DNA of 64,000 bases from Magnetococcales bacterium (GTDB lineage: Bacteria > Pseudomonadota > Magnetococcia > Magnetococcales > Magnetaquicoccaceae). Below are positions 1 to 9,513 of the stretch, piece by piece; position 1 is the stretch's first letter; the number at the start of each line of letters is the position of its first letter. The position numbers were made by a program, and so were the translations under genes. Below the pieces are notes generated by a model. That model saw only the letters and a list, made by a program, of their open reading frames with translations, had not been told where the DNA came from and did not search any database. The DNA is taken from assembly GCA_015231375.1 (NCBI GenBank), contig JADGBT010000011.1:29679-93678 (forward strand). Direction: 5' to 3'.

Positions 1-2756
1 TGGCCGGACTCGACGCCGCGCTGGCATCCCTCGGACCCTGCCGGGCGGTGATCGCTTTGTGGGGCGCGACCACCCAACCGACCCCGGAAGATCCCATCGG
101 CATGAATCCGACGATCGACACCCTGGGATTGATCCAGACTCTGGTCCGGATGGGCGAAAACGGGAACACTCCCGCCTCCGGCCTGCCCCGGCTTTATCTG
201 GTGACTCAAGGCGCGCAGCCCGCGCATCAGCCGGAAACCCTCGCGGGCCTGCATCTGGCTCCGCTGGTGGGACTGGCGCGGGTCGCGGCCAACGAGCAGC
301 CGGGACTGCGTTGCACGGTGCTGGATCTGGATCCTCATGATCCCGCCGCCTGTCTGGCGGATCTGGCCACCGAGGTGCTGGCGGATCTGGCGGAAAGCGA
401 AGTGGCGTGGCGGGACGGACAACGACTGGTCAACCGTCTGGTGCGGGCAGAAGCCGCGACCCTGGCCCAGCAACAGCTCGAACCCAGCGACGACCCGGCG
501 GCCAGAACCCCCTTTGTGCTGGAGGCGGGCCGACCCGGCGCCATCTCCTCGTTGCAACTGCGGGCCTGCGAGCGTCGCCCCCCCGGACCCGGAGAGGTGG
601 AGATCGAAGTCCACGCCGCCGGCATCGGCGCGCGCGATGTGACCCGCATCACCCAGCGGGATCCGGAAGGAACCTTGGGCAAAACCTTCTTCGGCGACGG
701 CATCGGCATGGAGGTCTCCGGGGTGGTGACCCGCGTGGGTCCGGGGGTCCAGGCCCCGGCCAAAGATGAAGCGGTTCTGGCGATTCTGCCGGGAGGTTTC
801 CGCTCCCACATCACCTTGCCGGTCAACGCCATCTGGACCCTGCCCAGACCCAGACGCATCGGCGACGCGGAGTGCGGCGGACTGCCCATGGCCTTTCTGG
901 CGGCCTATTTCGGGCTTTACCGGGCCTATCTGGGCACCGGGGAAAAGGTGTTGATCCACTCCGCCCACTGCGGCATGGGTCTGGCCGCCATCCAGGTGGC
1001 CCAATGGCGCGGCGCGGAGCTGTTCGTCACCGCCGACACCCCGGAAAAACGCAAATTCCTGCGCTCACTCGGACTGCGCCACGTCTTCGACAGCCGTTTT
1101 CCCACCTATGTCGAACAGATCATGGCCGCCACCGGGGAGCGGGGAGTGGATGTGATCTTCAACACCCTGGGTGGCGAAGCCGGTCAGAAAAGCGTGCTGG
1201 CCCTGGCCCCCTTCGGGCGTTTCGTCGAACTGGGCGAGTATGCCGCCCGCAAGGATGCGGCGTGGAATCTGGCCAGCGTGGAACGCAACCTCAGCTTCAT
1301 GTCCGTGGATCTGGATCATCTGGCCCGGCGTCGGGAGATCATGCCCTTCTTGCTGGAAGAGATTTCCGCCCAGTTCGCCAACGGCACCTTCAAGCCGATC
1401 CAGACCCATGTCTTTCCCGCCGACCGGGCGGCGGAAGCCTTCGAGCATGTGCAAAGCGGTCAACTGGGCAAGGCGGTGTTGGACATGCGGGGCACCGGCC
1501 CCATGACCATTCTGCCGCAACGCCAGGAGCCGCCGCTGTTTGACGCCGACGGCACCTATCTGATCACCGGGGGTTTCGGCAGTTTCGGACTGGAGTTGGC
1601 CGCCTGGATGGGACGACAGGGAGTGCGGCAACTGGTGCTGACGGGTCGTCAGGGCGCGGCCTCCCCCGAGGCCAAACAGGCTGTGATGGCCCTGGAATCC
1701 ACCGGGGTGCGGGTGATGGCTGTGGCCATGGATGTCACCAGTTCCACGGAGGTGACCCGGCTCATTCAGCGCATCGGCCACACCATGCCCCCGTTGCGGG
1801 GGATCGTGCATGCGGCGGCGGTGCTGGACGACGGACTGCTGATGGATCTGGATCCCGACCGCATGCGGCGTGTGCTGGCTCCCAAGGCTTTGGGGGCATG
1901 GCATCTGCATCAGGCCACCCAGTCCCTGAAACTCGACTTCTTCGCGCTCTTCTCGTCGGTTTCGTCTTTGATCGGCAACGCCGGACAAGGCAACTATGTG
2001 GCGGCCAACGCCTTTCTGGATGCCCTGGCCCACGCCCGCCGCGCCGCCGGACTGCCGGCCACCAGCATCAACTGGGGCGCCCTGGGCGAGGTAGGCATGG
2101 CGGCCCGCGACAAGGAAGTGGAGCGCCGTCTGCAACGGGGAGGCATTCACAGCATCGGCATCACCCAGGCCATGACCGCCTTTGCCCGGGTGTTGCGCTG
2201 GAATCCGTCCCAACTGGGGGTGCTGCACATGGATTGGGAGGCCTTTGCCCAAACCAATCCCCTGGTCACGCGCATTCCCCGCTATAGCGGGCTGGTGGCC
2301 TCGGACGACAATCCGTCCAGCCACAAGAACACCTCCCAACTGCGCCAACAATTGGCCACCAGCCCGGAGAACCTGCGTCGCGGCATCCTGGTGGACCACA
2401 TCCGCGCCCTGGTGGCCAAGGTGCTGGGCATTCCCAATCTGGAGCGGGTCTTGCCCCATGTGCAACTGTTCGACCTGGGCATCGACTCGTTGACCGCCGT
2501 GGAACTGAAAAACAAGCTGGAAGCGGAAGTCGGATTGTCGCTCGGATCGTCACTGGTGTTCAACTATCCCACCATCGACGCCCTGGCCAATTTCCTGGCC
2601 TCCAGCCTGTTTGCCGACACCCAGACCGCCACCCCCGACACCCAGGCCGCCGCGACCCCCGCGCCGGATCAGGCGGCTGTGGCAAAACTCTCGGATGACG
2701 AGGCCGAGGCGCTGCTGCTGGAAGAGTTGATGAATACCATGTCCCAGCTCTCCTGA
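1..2756 (+). CDS. Type I polyketide synthase, C-terminal part (ER-KR-ACP), 5' partial
   Basis: The frame is open from base 3, so the gene begins upstream of the window. The order is: the end of a structural KR-like subdomain, then a medium-chain enoylreductase (about nt 500-1490), then a ketoreductase (about nt 1540-2110) with the nucleotide-binding motif LITGGFGSFG and catalytic Ser/Tyr in FSSVSS and QGNYVAAN. An acyl carrier domain follows (about nt 2380-2610), with the phosphopantetheine serine in LGIDSLTAVE. The module would fully reduce the beta-carbon of a growing chain apart from any DH step, which is not visible here. There is no thioesterase. The protein ends in an acidic helix-like tail (SDDEAEALLLEEL), a common PKS C-terminus that may dock to another protein. 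The product cannot be told from this fragment. Confidence 0.93.
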   Translation, partial: AGLDAALASLGPCRAVIALWGATTQPTPEDPIGMNPTIDTLGLIQTLVRMGENGNTPASGLPRLYLVTQGAQPAHQPETLAGLHLAPLVGLARVAANEQPGLRCTVLDLDPHDPAACLADLATEVLADLAESEVAWRDGQRLVNRLVRAEAATLAQQQLEPSDDPAARTPFVLEAGRPGAISSLQLRACERRPPGPGEVEIEVHAAGIGARDVTRITQRDPEGTLGKTFFGDGIGMEVSGVVTRVGPGVQAPAKDEAVLAILPGGFRSHITLPVNAIWTLPRPRRIGDAECGGLPMAFLAAYFGLYRAYLGTGEKVLIHSAHCGMGLAAIQVAQWRGAELFVTADTPEKRKFLRSLGLRHVFDSRFPTYVEQIMAATGERGVDVIFNTLGGEAGQKSVLALAPFGRFVELGEYAARKDAAWNLASVERNLSFMSVDLDHLARRREIMPFLLEEISAQFANGTFKPIQTHVFPADRAAEAFEHVQSGQLGKAVLDMRGTGPMTILPQRQEPPLFDADGTYLITGGFGSFGLELAAWMGRQGVRQLVLTGRQGAASPEAKQAVMALESTGVRVMAVAMDVTSSTEVTRLIQRIGHTMPPLRGIVHAAAVLDDGLLMDLDPDRMRRVLAPKALGAWHLHQATQSLKLDFFALFSSVSSLIGNAGQGNYVAANAFLDALAHARRAAGLPATSINWGALGEVGMAARDKEVERRLQRGGIHSIGITQAMTAFARVLRWNPSQLGVLHMDWEAFAQTNPLVTRIPRYSGLVASDDNPSSHKNTSQLRQQLATSPENLRRGILVDHIRALVAKVLGIPNLERVLPHVQLFDLGIDSLTAVELKNKLEAEVGLSLGSSLVFNYPTIDALANFLASSLFADTQTATPDTQAAATPAPDQAAVAKLSDDEAEALLLEELMNTMSQLS

Positions 2757-2806
2757 TCCGGTTCACGCCTCCACCGCCACACCCATTTTGTCTCTTGTCT
2801 CCCGCC

Positions 2807-2849
2807 CTCCCCGGTTTCCGATGCGTTGATCGCCTCAGAAACCGGGGAG
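2807..2849. terminator. Hairpin between convergent PKS and glycosyltransferase genes
   Basis: Perfect 12-bp inverted repeat CTCCCCGGTTTC / GAAACCGGGGAG with a 19-base loop, in the 103-bp gap between the two convergent genes. There is no strong T run, so it may be a weak or bidirectional terminator. Confidence 0.5.
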
Positions 2850-2859
2850 ACCGGCACAC

Positions 2860-3927
2860 TCAAACAGAAGACTCCGACCTTTCCAACGCCTCATCCCGCA
2901 TCCGATTCAAAAACTCCCGTGGCGAATACAGCGATACACCCGGATCGGGCACCTCCAGAAACCGCCTGACCGCCCTGGCGATGGAACGGGCCGAGGTGGG
3001 ATCGAAGGTCTGCACCGGCACGCACACATCCCGGACATAATCCAATTCCCCCGCGACAATGGGCAACCCGTGGCGACTGGCCTCGATCAAAGGCATGCCG
3101 AAAGATTCGGAGAGGGAAGGAAAAATCAAGGCCCGGGCTTGCTGGTACAGACGGGAGACCTCCGGGGGCGACAAATGGCCCACGTTATCAATTTCCAAGC
3201 CTTCTTCGCGCCGCAACCCGGCCACCTGTTCCGCCAGCCCACGGTCCCGCTCTCCCAGGGTCAAGGCCAGTTTCGGGGTCAGCCCCTCCCGTTTGAGTTC
3301 CCGCCACGCCTGAAACAGCCGCTGGTGATTCTTGTGTGCGTTGCCATCGGAGACGTAAACAAAATCCCATTCCGGCACCACCGTCGCATCCCGCTCCACC
3401 GTCGGCTGATCGATGAAGGGCAAGATCAGGACTTTGGGCAGATCGGTTTGTTTCCACTGCTCCAAAGAGTGCCTCAACGCCGCCGCCATGGTGGGGGTCT
3501 GCACCACGAACGCATCCACCCGCTGCCGGAAGATTCGACTGATGGCGCGCTCATACAGCAGACGCAAGGCGACACGGGGATTGTGATCCGAAATGGCATA
3601 TTTCCCGAAATACAAGCGATTTTGCAGATAGACGACGATGCGCGCTTTCAAAAAGAACGCTGGCGGCAAACCATGAAAAAACAGCACCGTGTCTTCCGCC
3701 GAAGCCATGCCATTCAACGTGACCTGCGCCCAGGCCCGTGAGACCAGATTGGCCTGGACCCAATGGATCGAACTGTCCGGGGGAAGGTGCAAACGGGATC
3801 GGGCGCGCTGATCCAAAAAGCCGATCAGCCTCCATTCGGCGGGCCAACTTTTCAGCAGCGCGTTCAACAGCATGAATCCCCCGCCGTTGTGGACATTGGG
3901 GGCATACAGAATCAGGTTCCGGTTCAT
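2860..3927 (-). CDS. GT4-type glycosyltransferase, group 1 family
   Basis: The predicted protein has 355 residues. The C-terminal half has the GT-B group 1 signature: VSDGNAHKN early in the donor domain and the E-x7-E motif in SESFGMPLIEASRHG near residues 275-290. The N-terminus (YAPNVHNGGGFMLLN) matches the acceptor-side Rossmann start with its glycine-rich loop. It would transfer a sugar from a nucleotide donor to a glycan or lipid at the cytoplasmic face. I chose the ATG at 3927 because GGAG lies just upstream and the family N-terminus starts there; a longer frame reaches 4218 but would overlap the next gene and adds no family sequence. It stands alone on the minus strand, so the substrate is unknown. 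Confidence 0.85.
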   Translation of the reverse strand: MNRNLILYAPNVHNGGGFMLLNALLKSWPAEWRLIGFLDQRARSRLHLPPDSSIHWVQANLVSRAWAQVTLNGMASAEDTVLFFHGLPPAFFLKARIVVYLQNRLYFGKYAISDHNPRVALRLLYERAISRIFRQRVDAFVVQTPTMAAALRHSLEQWKQTDLPKVLILPFIDQPTVERDATVVPEWDFVYVSDGNAHKNHQRLFQAWRELKREGLTPKLALTLGERDRGLAEQVAGLRREEGLEIDNVGHLSPPEVSRLYQQARALIFPSLSESFGMPLIEASRHGLPIVAGELDYVRDVCVPVQTFDPTSARSIARAVRRFLEVPDPGVSLYSPREFLNRMRDEALERSESSV

Positions 3928-4099
3928 GATCGCTCCGTGCCGTCGTGAAAAGCGGGGTGAATGGAAAAGGTGGCATACCACACTCCCCGCCTTGTGACAC
4001 GGAATTTTCGCCAAAACCAGCCGTTGTCCCGGCTCACCGCGAAGGGATTCAAGAGGGGCTTGCCAGGCGAATCGAACCAACCCGTCAGCCAATAAAACT

Positions 4100-5017
4100 T
4101 CATCCCATGAACACCTCATCCAGGGACTTGGCATCCATAAATCGCAGGCTCCACCCCTCCAAAGAATCCAGATCGGCTGTGGAGATTCTTTCGTGGGCCC
4201 AAGCTGGCAGAGTCCCAAAACGGTGCTGCAATTGGCGGATCAGGATTTTGGCCTCGCCAATCCGTTCTCCTCTCTGCGCACCGATCTGAATGCCTTCCTC
4301 TCGGCCTTCCTCTCGTGCCAGTTCTATACGTCCTCGTGCGTCGGCAATGGCGATTCCGGCTTTGTCGTACAGGTCCAACTCATCCTTCGTCATGTTGGCC
4401 ACCATGGCTTTCTCGAACGCATGCCGAAACGGTGGCAGATCCAACTGGTCTGGTACCTGTTCCAGGGTCTCGGCATGACGGATGAAGTAGATCCATTTCT
4501 CAAGAATGCCATCACACGCTTCCAGGGGTTTCGTGAATTTTGTCAACTCCACGAAATAATGGACAATATCGCTCAGGTATGAATCACCGGTGATGGTTTC
4601 CTGGGATTGGTGGCAGGAAACGCAATGGTCGAATTTCGGAAACAGAATAAAATCGGTGATGGTGACCGCGATGATCCGCTTCAATTTGGGATAGTCTTCG
4701 GCCCTGCTGATCTGTCCGGAATAGGCTTTGGCACTGTTGTATTGAATGCGGTTGAGAAATCCAGCCACCTTCTCCATCTGCATCTCCACCACATAGGAGA
4801 TGCCACGATGATCTTTGCAGCGCACATCCAGTACCGAGGATTTGAGTTCCTTGATGCGGGGCGCCAAAAACGGATCCAGGATCGTCAACTCCACAATACG
4901 CCGGTCTCCATCCAACCCGAGCAGACTCTCCAGAAAAGAGATCAGAATATCTTTGGCGTCCTCGCTGCCGAAGATTTTCTTGAAGGCGAAGTCGATGCGC
5001 GGGTCGATGAATTTCAT
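4100..5017 (-). CDS. Rpn-family PD-(D/E)XK nuclease / putative transposase
   Basis: A 305-residue protein opening with FIDPRIDFAFKKIFGSED, the characteristic start of the Rpn/PDDEXK_2 recombination-promoting nuclease family. The nuclease core is visible as LDVRCKD (Asp64) followed by VVEMQ (Glu78, Gln80 in the position of the usual catalytic Lys/Gln). The C-terminal part has the charged EEGREEGIQIGAQRGE helix and a short domain typical of the family. Members promote recA-independent DNA recombination and are often numerous and mobile. The start at 5017 follows an AAGG; an upstream in-frame start at 5146 is possible but adds non-family sequence. No flanking terminal inverted repeats or target duplications were recognised, so it is not called as an intact insertion sequence. 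Confidence 0.88.
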   Translation of the reverse strand: MKFIDPRIDFAFKKIFGSEDAKDILISFLESLLGLDGDRRIVELTILDPFLAPRIKELKSSVLDVRCKDHRGISYVVEMQMEKVAGFLNRIQYNSAKAYSGQISRAEDYPKLKRIIAVTITDFILFPKFDHCVSCHQSQETITGDSYLSDIVHYFVELTKFTKPLEACDGILEKWIYFIRHAETLEQVPDQLDLPPFRHAFEKAMVANMTKDELDLYDKAGIAIADARGRIELAREEGREEGIQIGAQRGERIGEAKILIRQLQHRFGTLPAWAHERISTADLDSLEGWSLRFMDAKSLDEVFMG

Positions 5018-5389
5018 GGCCTTGGTCCGCTCAGGCAATGGACTGGATGGGTTTATGTTTTTGACTATTCTACCCCCTTGAGATCCCAACTGCCACTGGA
5101 ATCTCAGAAAAGTCAAGCACTCTGTTTCCATCCAGGTAAAAACCAACCCGGTTCAAATAAATGCCTAGAAAATCATCGACCCCGCCACGACTGTTGCCTC
5201 CCTGATCAGCAATGGCTGCTGTTTATTTGATCATTCGTTCCAACCTCCAAAGGAGACAACCCCTTTCCTGTCAACCCCATACCCCCACACCATTCCATGG
5301 CATGATTGTGGCATCCCTGACCCGTGGGATCGGCGGGACGCGTCCCAAACGGGTCAACTGTGGAGATGTCCGACGGGAGCGTTGCCGGG
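5018..5389. other. Intergenic region between divergent Rpn nuclease and amidotransferase genes
   Basis: 372 bases without a convincing gene. It contains a stem-loop at 5079-5106 (TGAGATCCCA / TGGAATCTCA, 9 of 10 paired, 8-base loop) just upstream of the Rpn start. No clear promoter was recognised. Confidence 0.5.
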
Positions 5390-6094
5390 ATGAAAACCGT
5401 TTATGCCATTCGCCATGTGATGTTCGAGGATCTGGGCAGCTTCGCCGAACTGGCACGGGGGCGGGGTTACCAGATCCGGTATGTTGAAGCGGGCATCGAG
5501 GATCTGACGCGCATCGATCCTCTGCTGCCGGATCTGTTGGTGGTGCTGGGGGGACCGATCGGGGTGTATGAAGAAGAGACCTATCCCTTCATCACCGCTG
5601 AACTGGCATTGCTGGAAAAACGCCTCGCGGCGGACCGACCCACCCTGGGTATCTGTCTGGGTGCCCAGATGATGGCCAAGGCACTGGGGGCCAGGGTCTA
5701 TTCCGGACCCGTCAAGGAGATCGGCTGGCAACCTCTGACCATCACCCCGGCGGGCATGGCCTCGCCTGTGCGTCATCTGACGGCGGACAAAACCTCCATG
5801 CTCCACTGGCACGGGGATACCTTCGATCTGCCCCATGGAGCCACGCTGCTGGCCTCTTCGGCCAATTACGCCCAGCAGGCCTTCCGCTGGGGCAAACACG
5901 CCCTGGCGTTTCAGTGCCATCCGGAAATCCAGGGGGGGCGGATGGAGTCCTGGCTGATCGGCAATACCATCGAACTGAACAAGAATGGCCTCTCCATTCC
6001 CCGACTGCGGGAGGAGACCCGACAACTCGCTCCGGCCCTGGAAGTCCAGGGGGGATTGTGTCTGGGGGAGTGGCTGGACGGATTGCCCGAATAA
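5390..6094 (+). CDS. Class I glutamine amidotransferase (GMP synthase-like)
   Basis: The 234-residue protein is a stand-alone class I GATase. The nucleophile elbow is TLGICLGAQ with Cys89, the oxyanion region is VVLGGPIGVYEEE, and the catalytic His-Glu pair is in FQCHPE. Family members hydrolyse glutamine and pass ammonia to a partner, or act on gamma-glutamyl substrates; no synthase partner is adjacent. The ATG at 5390 is preferred because GGGAGC lies 9 bases upstream; an ATG at 5366 also fits the frame but its GGAG abuts the start codon. The last 40 bases of the gene are imperfectly duplicated just downstream (6115-6160). Confidence 0.85.
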   Translation: MKTVYAIRHVMFEDLGSFAELARGRGYQIRYVEAGIEDLTRIDPLLPDLLVVLGGPIGVYEEETYPFITAELALLEKRLAADRPTLGICLGAQMMAKALGARVYSGPVKEIGWQPLTITPAGMASPVRHLTADKTSMLHWHGDTFDLPHGATLLASSANYAQQAFRWGKHALAFQCHPEIQGGRMESWLIGNTIELNKNGLSIPRLREETRQLAPALEVQGGLCLGEWLDGLPE

Positions 6095-6160
6095 CGCGAC
6101 ACCCCGGCTCCACAGGGGATTGTGTCTGGGGAGGGGGCTGGACGAATGGCCCGAATCGCG
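6051..6160. repeat. Imperfect tandem duplication of the amidotransferase 3' end
   Basis: The stretch 6051-6098 (starting GGGGATTGTGTCTGGGG and covering the stop codon) recurs at 6115-6160 with a few substitutions and small gaps, period about 64 bases. The second copy is non-coding and lies in the gap before the convergent chemoreceptor gene. Confidence 0.8.
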
Positions 6161-6194
6161 CAAACAATCCGGCGCAACGTGTCGCCTTTACCCC

Positions 6195-8516
6195 TTACAG
6201 ATGAAACTGGTGCAACTCCTCGTCCAGCACCGACGCGATCTCTTCGGCCACCTTGGCCCGTTGCGTGACCGTGGCGCTGATCAGGCGCATCCGTTCCGCC
6301 GATGCGAGAATCTCTTCCATGTGGCCCGACAGATCACCAGCCCGCTGCATGGTGCCATCCACGGCGCTGCCGATCACCTCGCCATGGGCCGAAGTCTTCT
6401 CCACCGAACGGGTCATGCCATCCACCCCTTGCGAGGCGGCGGAGACATTGCGGGTCACCTCGTCGATGCCCAAGGCAATCTCCTGCACGCTGCGGCTCAC
6501 CTCCTCCACCTCACGGGTAATCTCCCCCACCAACCGCGAGACCGATTCCGTCTCCCCGGCGGCGGCGTCCATGGAGCCGGAAATCTCGTTGACGGTGCGG
6601 GACTGCTCCACCATGGCCTCCAGAATCTCGCCATTGACCTCGCGGATGCGGTGAACCCGATGATTCACCCCCTCCATGGCCCGGTTGACCTGCTCCATGT
6701 GGTCCTGGATCTGATCGATGCGGCCATGAATCTCCCCGGTGGCGTGGGCGGTCTGACGGGCCAACTCCTTGACCTCGTTGGCCACCACCGCGAATCCCTT
6801 GCCCGACTCCCCCGCTCCCGCCGCCTCGATGGCCGCGTTCAAGGCGAGCATATTGGTCTGCTCGGCAATGCTTTGGATCAGGCCCACCACGGTGCTCACC
6901 TCCCGCACCGAATCCACCAGACGCACCATCACCTCGCCATTGGCCTCCACGGCCAGACGGGCCTCCTCGGAGACGGTCGCGGCCTCGGAACAACGCTCGC
7001 GCACGCCAGCCAAAGAGGTATTCATGGCATCCACGGACAAAGCCACCTGCACCATGTTCTCGCTGGAGCGCTCCGAAGCCCCGAGCACGCCGCTCATGCC
7101 GCTCGACAAGGCTCCCGCCGAGTTGGCCACGGTCCCGAGGCTGGCGCTGGCCTGCTCCGCCGCAGCCGAGATGGTGCCCATGTTGTCGTTGATCTCCTGG
7201 GCCGAACACAGCACCTCGTTCATGTAACCGGCCATGGCCCGCACCGCCCCATCCACGCCGGACATGTCCGCGTTCAACCGACTGCCGAAATTCAGCCCCG
7301 TTTCTCCTTTCAGCCGCAGTTCTCCGGCCCCCTGGGTCAACTCTTCGGCCACGCGATTGAGTTCCGCCGCGCTGCCGGTCAACTGACCCGCATGTTCCAC
7401 GATCCCGGTGAGCAGGCCCCGCAACTGGCCCACCATGGTCTCCATGGCGCGAAACAACACCCCGAATTCGTCCTTGCGCCCCTGATCCAGGGCCACGGTC
7501 AGATCGCCACGGGCCAGCCGTTCCGTCACGGCCACCACCTGTTTCACCGGCACCAGCACCACCAACCGGATCATGGCGAACAGGCCGACGCTGGCCCCGA
7601 GGCTCAACAGCACAATCAGCAGGATCTTGTTGCGGGTCGCGGCGCGGGAGTCGGCCAGCATCGCGCTGACATCGTTAAGCACCAGCACCGCGCCGATCTC
7701 CTGACCGCTGAAATCCCGCAAGGGAAAACTCGACGCCAGCCAGGATTTGCCCTGGGCCTCGATGGTTGCGCCGCTTTGGGCGGATGCGGCCAACACCGGC
7801 AGAGGACGGATCTGCGGGTCGGAGAAATCATAATAGATCATGTCGTTGACCACCACATCCGCCTTTTCGTCCGCGAACCGCTTGGCGGTCCGAAACACCG
7901 ACTCGCGAATGCCGATGGCGAACTCCAGCCCGGTGGTCTTGCGGGCGGCGGCGAAGATGTCGGTCAGGCTGCCTCCCAACTCCACGGAACCGACCGGTTC
8001 GGACTTGTGAAACACCGGATAGACCACCCGCAATCCCGGCCCACCCCGCCCCACCTCCAACCCCACCACCGGCTTGCGGGTCTGATTGGCGACAACGACG
8101 GTTTTTCTGAAGGCCGAAAGATCATCTCCGAACTGTTCCGGCTTGTGGGCGCGCAAGAAACTGGTGGCCGGGGGCAGATGAAACTGGAACTGATCGATCT
8201 TGTATTGGGGTTCGAGCCGCTGCTTGTAAAACGGAGTGGTCAATTTCGCCAAGGCGTCCCGGTCCCGTGCCGCGAAGGCGGAGACCAGTTCCCGACTGTT
8301 CAACAGGGCCTCCATGGCCATGGAGAGATCCACGCCACGGGTTTCGATCTGGTGGATGACGATCTCGCCGAAGACCCGGGCACTCTCTGCGGCCTTGCGG
8401 TTGAGGGCGTTGCCGGTCTCCCGGTGACCCAGATAACTCAGAATGCCGCCCATCAACAACATCGACACCAGAATCACCCACATGATCTTGAATCGCAAAC
8501 CATGCTGCCACTGCAT
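6195..8516 (-). CDS. Methyl-accepting chemotaxis protein with large periplasmic sensor
   Basis: A 773-residue transducer. The first membrane segment is near residues 8-28 ([20 protein letters not shown]), followed by a periplasmic sensor of about 260 residues that looks Cache-like, and a second membrane segment near residues 297-320. A HAMP linker follows, then a long coiled-coil signalling domain with the conserved tip [20 protein letters not shown] near residues 562-582, which contacts CheA/CheW. The ligand is unknown. ATG 8516 is chosen because a GA-rich AAGGGGGCGAGG sits just upstream; an in-frame GTG at 8540 is the alternative. It stands alone, without che genes nearby. Confidence 0.95.
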   Translation of the reverse strand: MQWQHGLRFKIMWVILVSMLLMGGILSYLGHRETGNALNRKAAESARVFGEIVIHQIETRGVDLSMAMEALLNSRELVSAFAARDRDALAKLTTPFYKQRLEPQYKIDQFQFHLPPATSFLRAHKPEQFGDDLSAFRKTVVVANQTRKPVVGLEVGRGGPGLRVVYPVFHKSEPVGSVELGGSLTDIFAAARKTTGLEFAIGIRESVFRTAKRFADEKADVVVNDMIYYDFSDPQIRPLPVLAASAQSGATIEAQGKSWLASSFPLRDFSGQEIGAVLVLNDVSAMLADSRAATRNKILLIVLLSLGASVGLFAMIRLVVLVPVKQVVAVTERLARGDLTVALDQGRKDEFGVLFRAMETMVGQLRGLLTGIVEHAGQLTGSAAELNRVAEELTQGAGELRLKGETGLNFGSRLNADMSGVDGAVRAMAGYMNEVLCSAQEINDNMGTISAAAEQASASLGTVANSAGALSSGMSGVLGASERSSENMVQVALSVDAMNTSLAGVRERCSEAATVSEEARLAVEANGEVMVRLVDSVREVSTVVGLIQSIAEQTNMLALNAAIEAAGAGESGKGFAVVANEVKELARQTAHATGEIHGRIDQIQDHMEQVNRAMEGVNHRVHRIREVNGEILEAMVEQSRTVNEISGSMDAAAGETESVSRLVGEITREVEEVSRSVQEIALGIDEVTRNVSAASQGVDGMTRSVEKTSAHGEVIGSAVDGTMQRAGDLSGHMEEILASAERMRLISATVTQRAKVAEEIASVLDEELHQFHL

Positions 8517-8857
8517 TGCCTCGCCCCCTTCGGTCTTCACGTCGCCCCGGGATCCGACGTGTCAAAAAACACTCGAAAACCTATGCATTCGCCAGTTCAT
8601 GAAAGAATCATGCCGTCTTCGGACATGCCGGCAGACAATCCCGCGCCAGAAAAAGCCACGGCGATCCCGCCAGAACGACCAATCCGGCCAATCTGGAGAT
8701 TGCTGCAAAATGATTTCAAATCATGCAAATCCAACCTGAATGGCTCACCAAAATCCAAGCCATCCAGGTTGGATCCGCGCATGACGGATTCAGGATCGGG
8801 GAACAGCGACTCGCAAGAAAGGAGTCGCATTTTCAAGAGGACTATTGTGATGGCTTT
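8517..8857. other. Upstream region of the chemoreceptor gene, with large inverted repeat
   Basis: 341 bases without a supported gene. It holds a 17-bp inverted repeat at 8729-8745 / 8758-8774 (16 of 17 paired, 12-base loop) and a smaller perfect dyad TGATTT-C-AAATCA at 8711-8723. These may be regulatory sites for the minus-strand chemoreceptor gene or a hairpin ending transcription from the neighbour. Confidence 0.6.
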
Positions 8858-9364
8858 TCAAGTGTTGGGCAAGGTTTCAAACAGGCGGAAACGGTGATCC
8901 AGAAACCATTCGGTCGCCTCCTCGGCGCGCATGGCATAATGGATGCGAATCTCTTCGATGGCGGTCTGCCGCCGTTTGTACTCCGCTTCGGTGATGCGAC
9001 CCGCCGACCAGTCGGCCCGGTCCCCCAGGGCCAGGATGCTCAAACGGGTGAACACCGCGCCATTGCCCGCAGGCACGGCCCAGATCTCCTCCAGGGCGTC
9101 GAAAGCGGTCAAATAGGCCTCCTCCGGCACCTCGGGCGGGGGAGCCTCGGGTTTGAGGCGATCGATATAGGCGTCATCGTTGGCGGTTGCGCGCGTCTTG
9201 CGCATGCCACGCAACACATGATCATCATAGCTCACCCAGGTCTCGGGCAAGGGACCGGGATGTTTGCCCACCGGATGAACCACCCGTGTCTTGGGCTTGC
9301 GCACGCCATCCACCAGATACTCCTCCAGGGAGATCCAGCCATCCAGTTTGGGATCTTTCTTCAT
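8858..9364 (-). CDS. Hypothetical protein, 168 residues
   Basis: I do not recognise this protein. It is soluble, with no signal peptide or membrane segment, rich in charged residues, Pro-rich around residues 80-90 (PEAPPPEVPEE), and helical in its C-terminal half (EAEYKRRQTAIEEIRIHYAMRAE is covered in part by residues 128-150). The start at 9364 follows a GGAG-type site; an in-frame upstream start near 9450 would add a short basic peptide. It lies downstream of the DUF4340 gene on the same strand, 149 bases away, so it could be a late member of that operon. Codon usage looks like the neighbours. Confidence 0.7.
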   Translation of the reverse strand: MKKDPKLDGWISLEEYLVDGVRKPKTRVVHPVGKHPGPLPETWVSYDDHVLRGMRKTRATANDDAYIDRLKPEAPPPEVPEEAYLTAFDALEEIWAVPAGNGAVFTRLSILALGDRADWSAGRITEAEYKRRQTAIEEIRIHYAMRAEEATEWFLDHRFRLFETLPNT

Positions 9365-9513
9365 GGGAACAGTCTCCTCGACTCCTCCAGGGGTCCACGG
9401 GGTACATGGAACTCTTTTCGTCCGAAAAGCCCGGAAAGTTGAGGGGTTCATGATGACTTTTCCGAAAGATGCGGAGAAAATCCCGCACCTTCCGGAATCT
9501 GGAATGCCAAAGA

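Noticed and set aside
4100..5017. Complete insertion sequence
   Set aside because: The Rpn-type gene is present, but no terminal inverted repeats or target-site duplication could be found around it.
8597..8836. 79-codon minus-strand frame upstream of the chemoreceptor
   Set aside because: It spans the large inverted repeat, has no ribosome site of note and no recognisable sequence.
5985..8897. Long plus-strand open frame opposite the chemoreceptor gene
   Set aside because: It is antisense to a clear chemoreceptor, is rich in His/Gly/Gln as mirror frames of GC-rich genes are, and matches no family.
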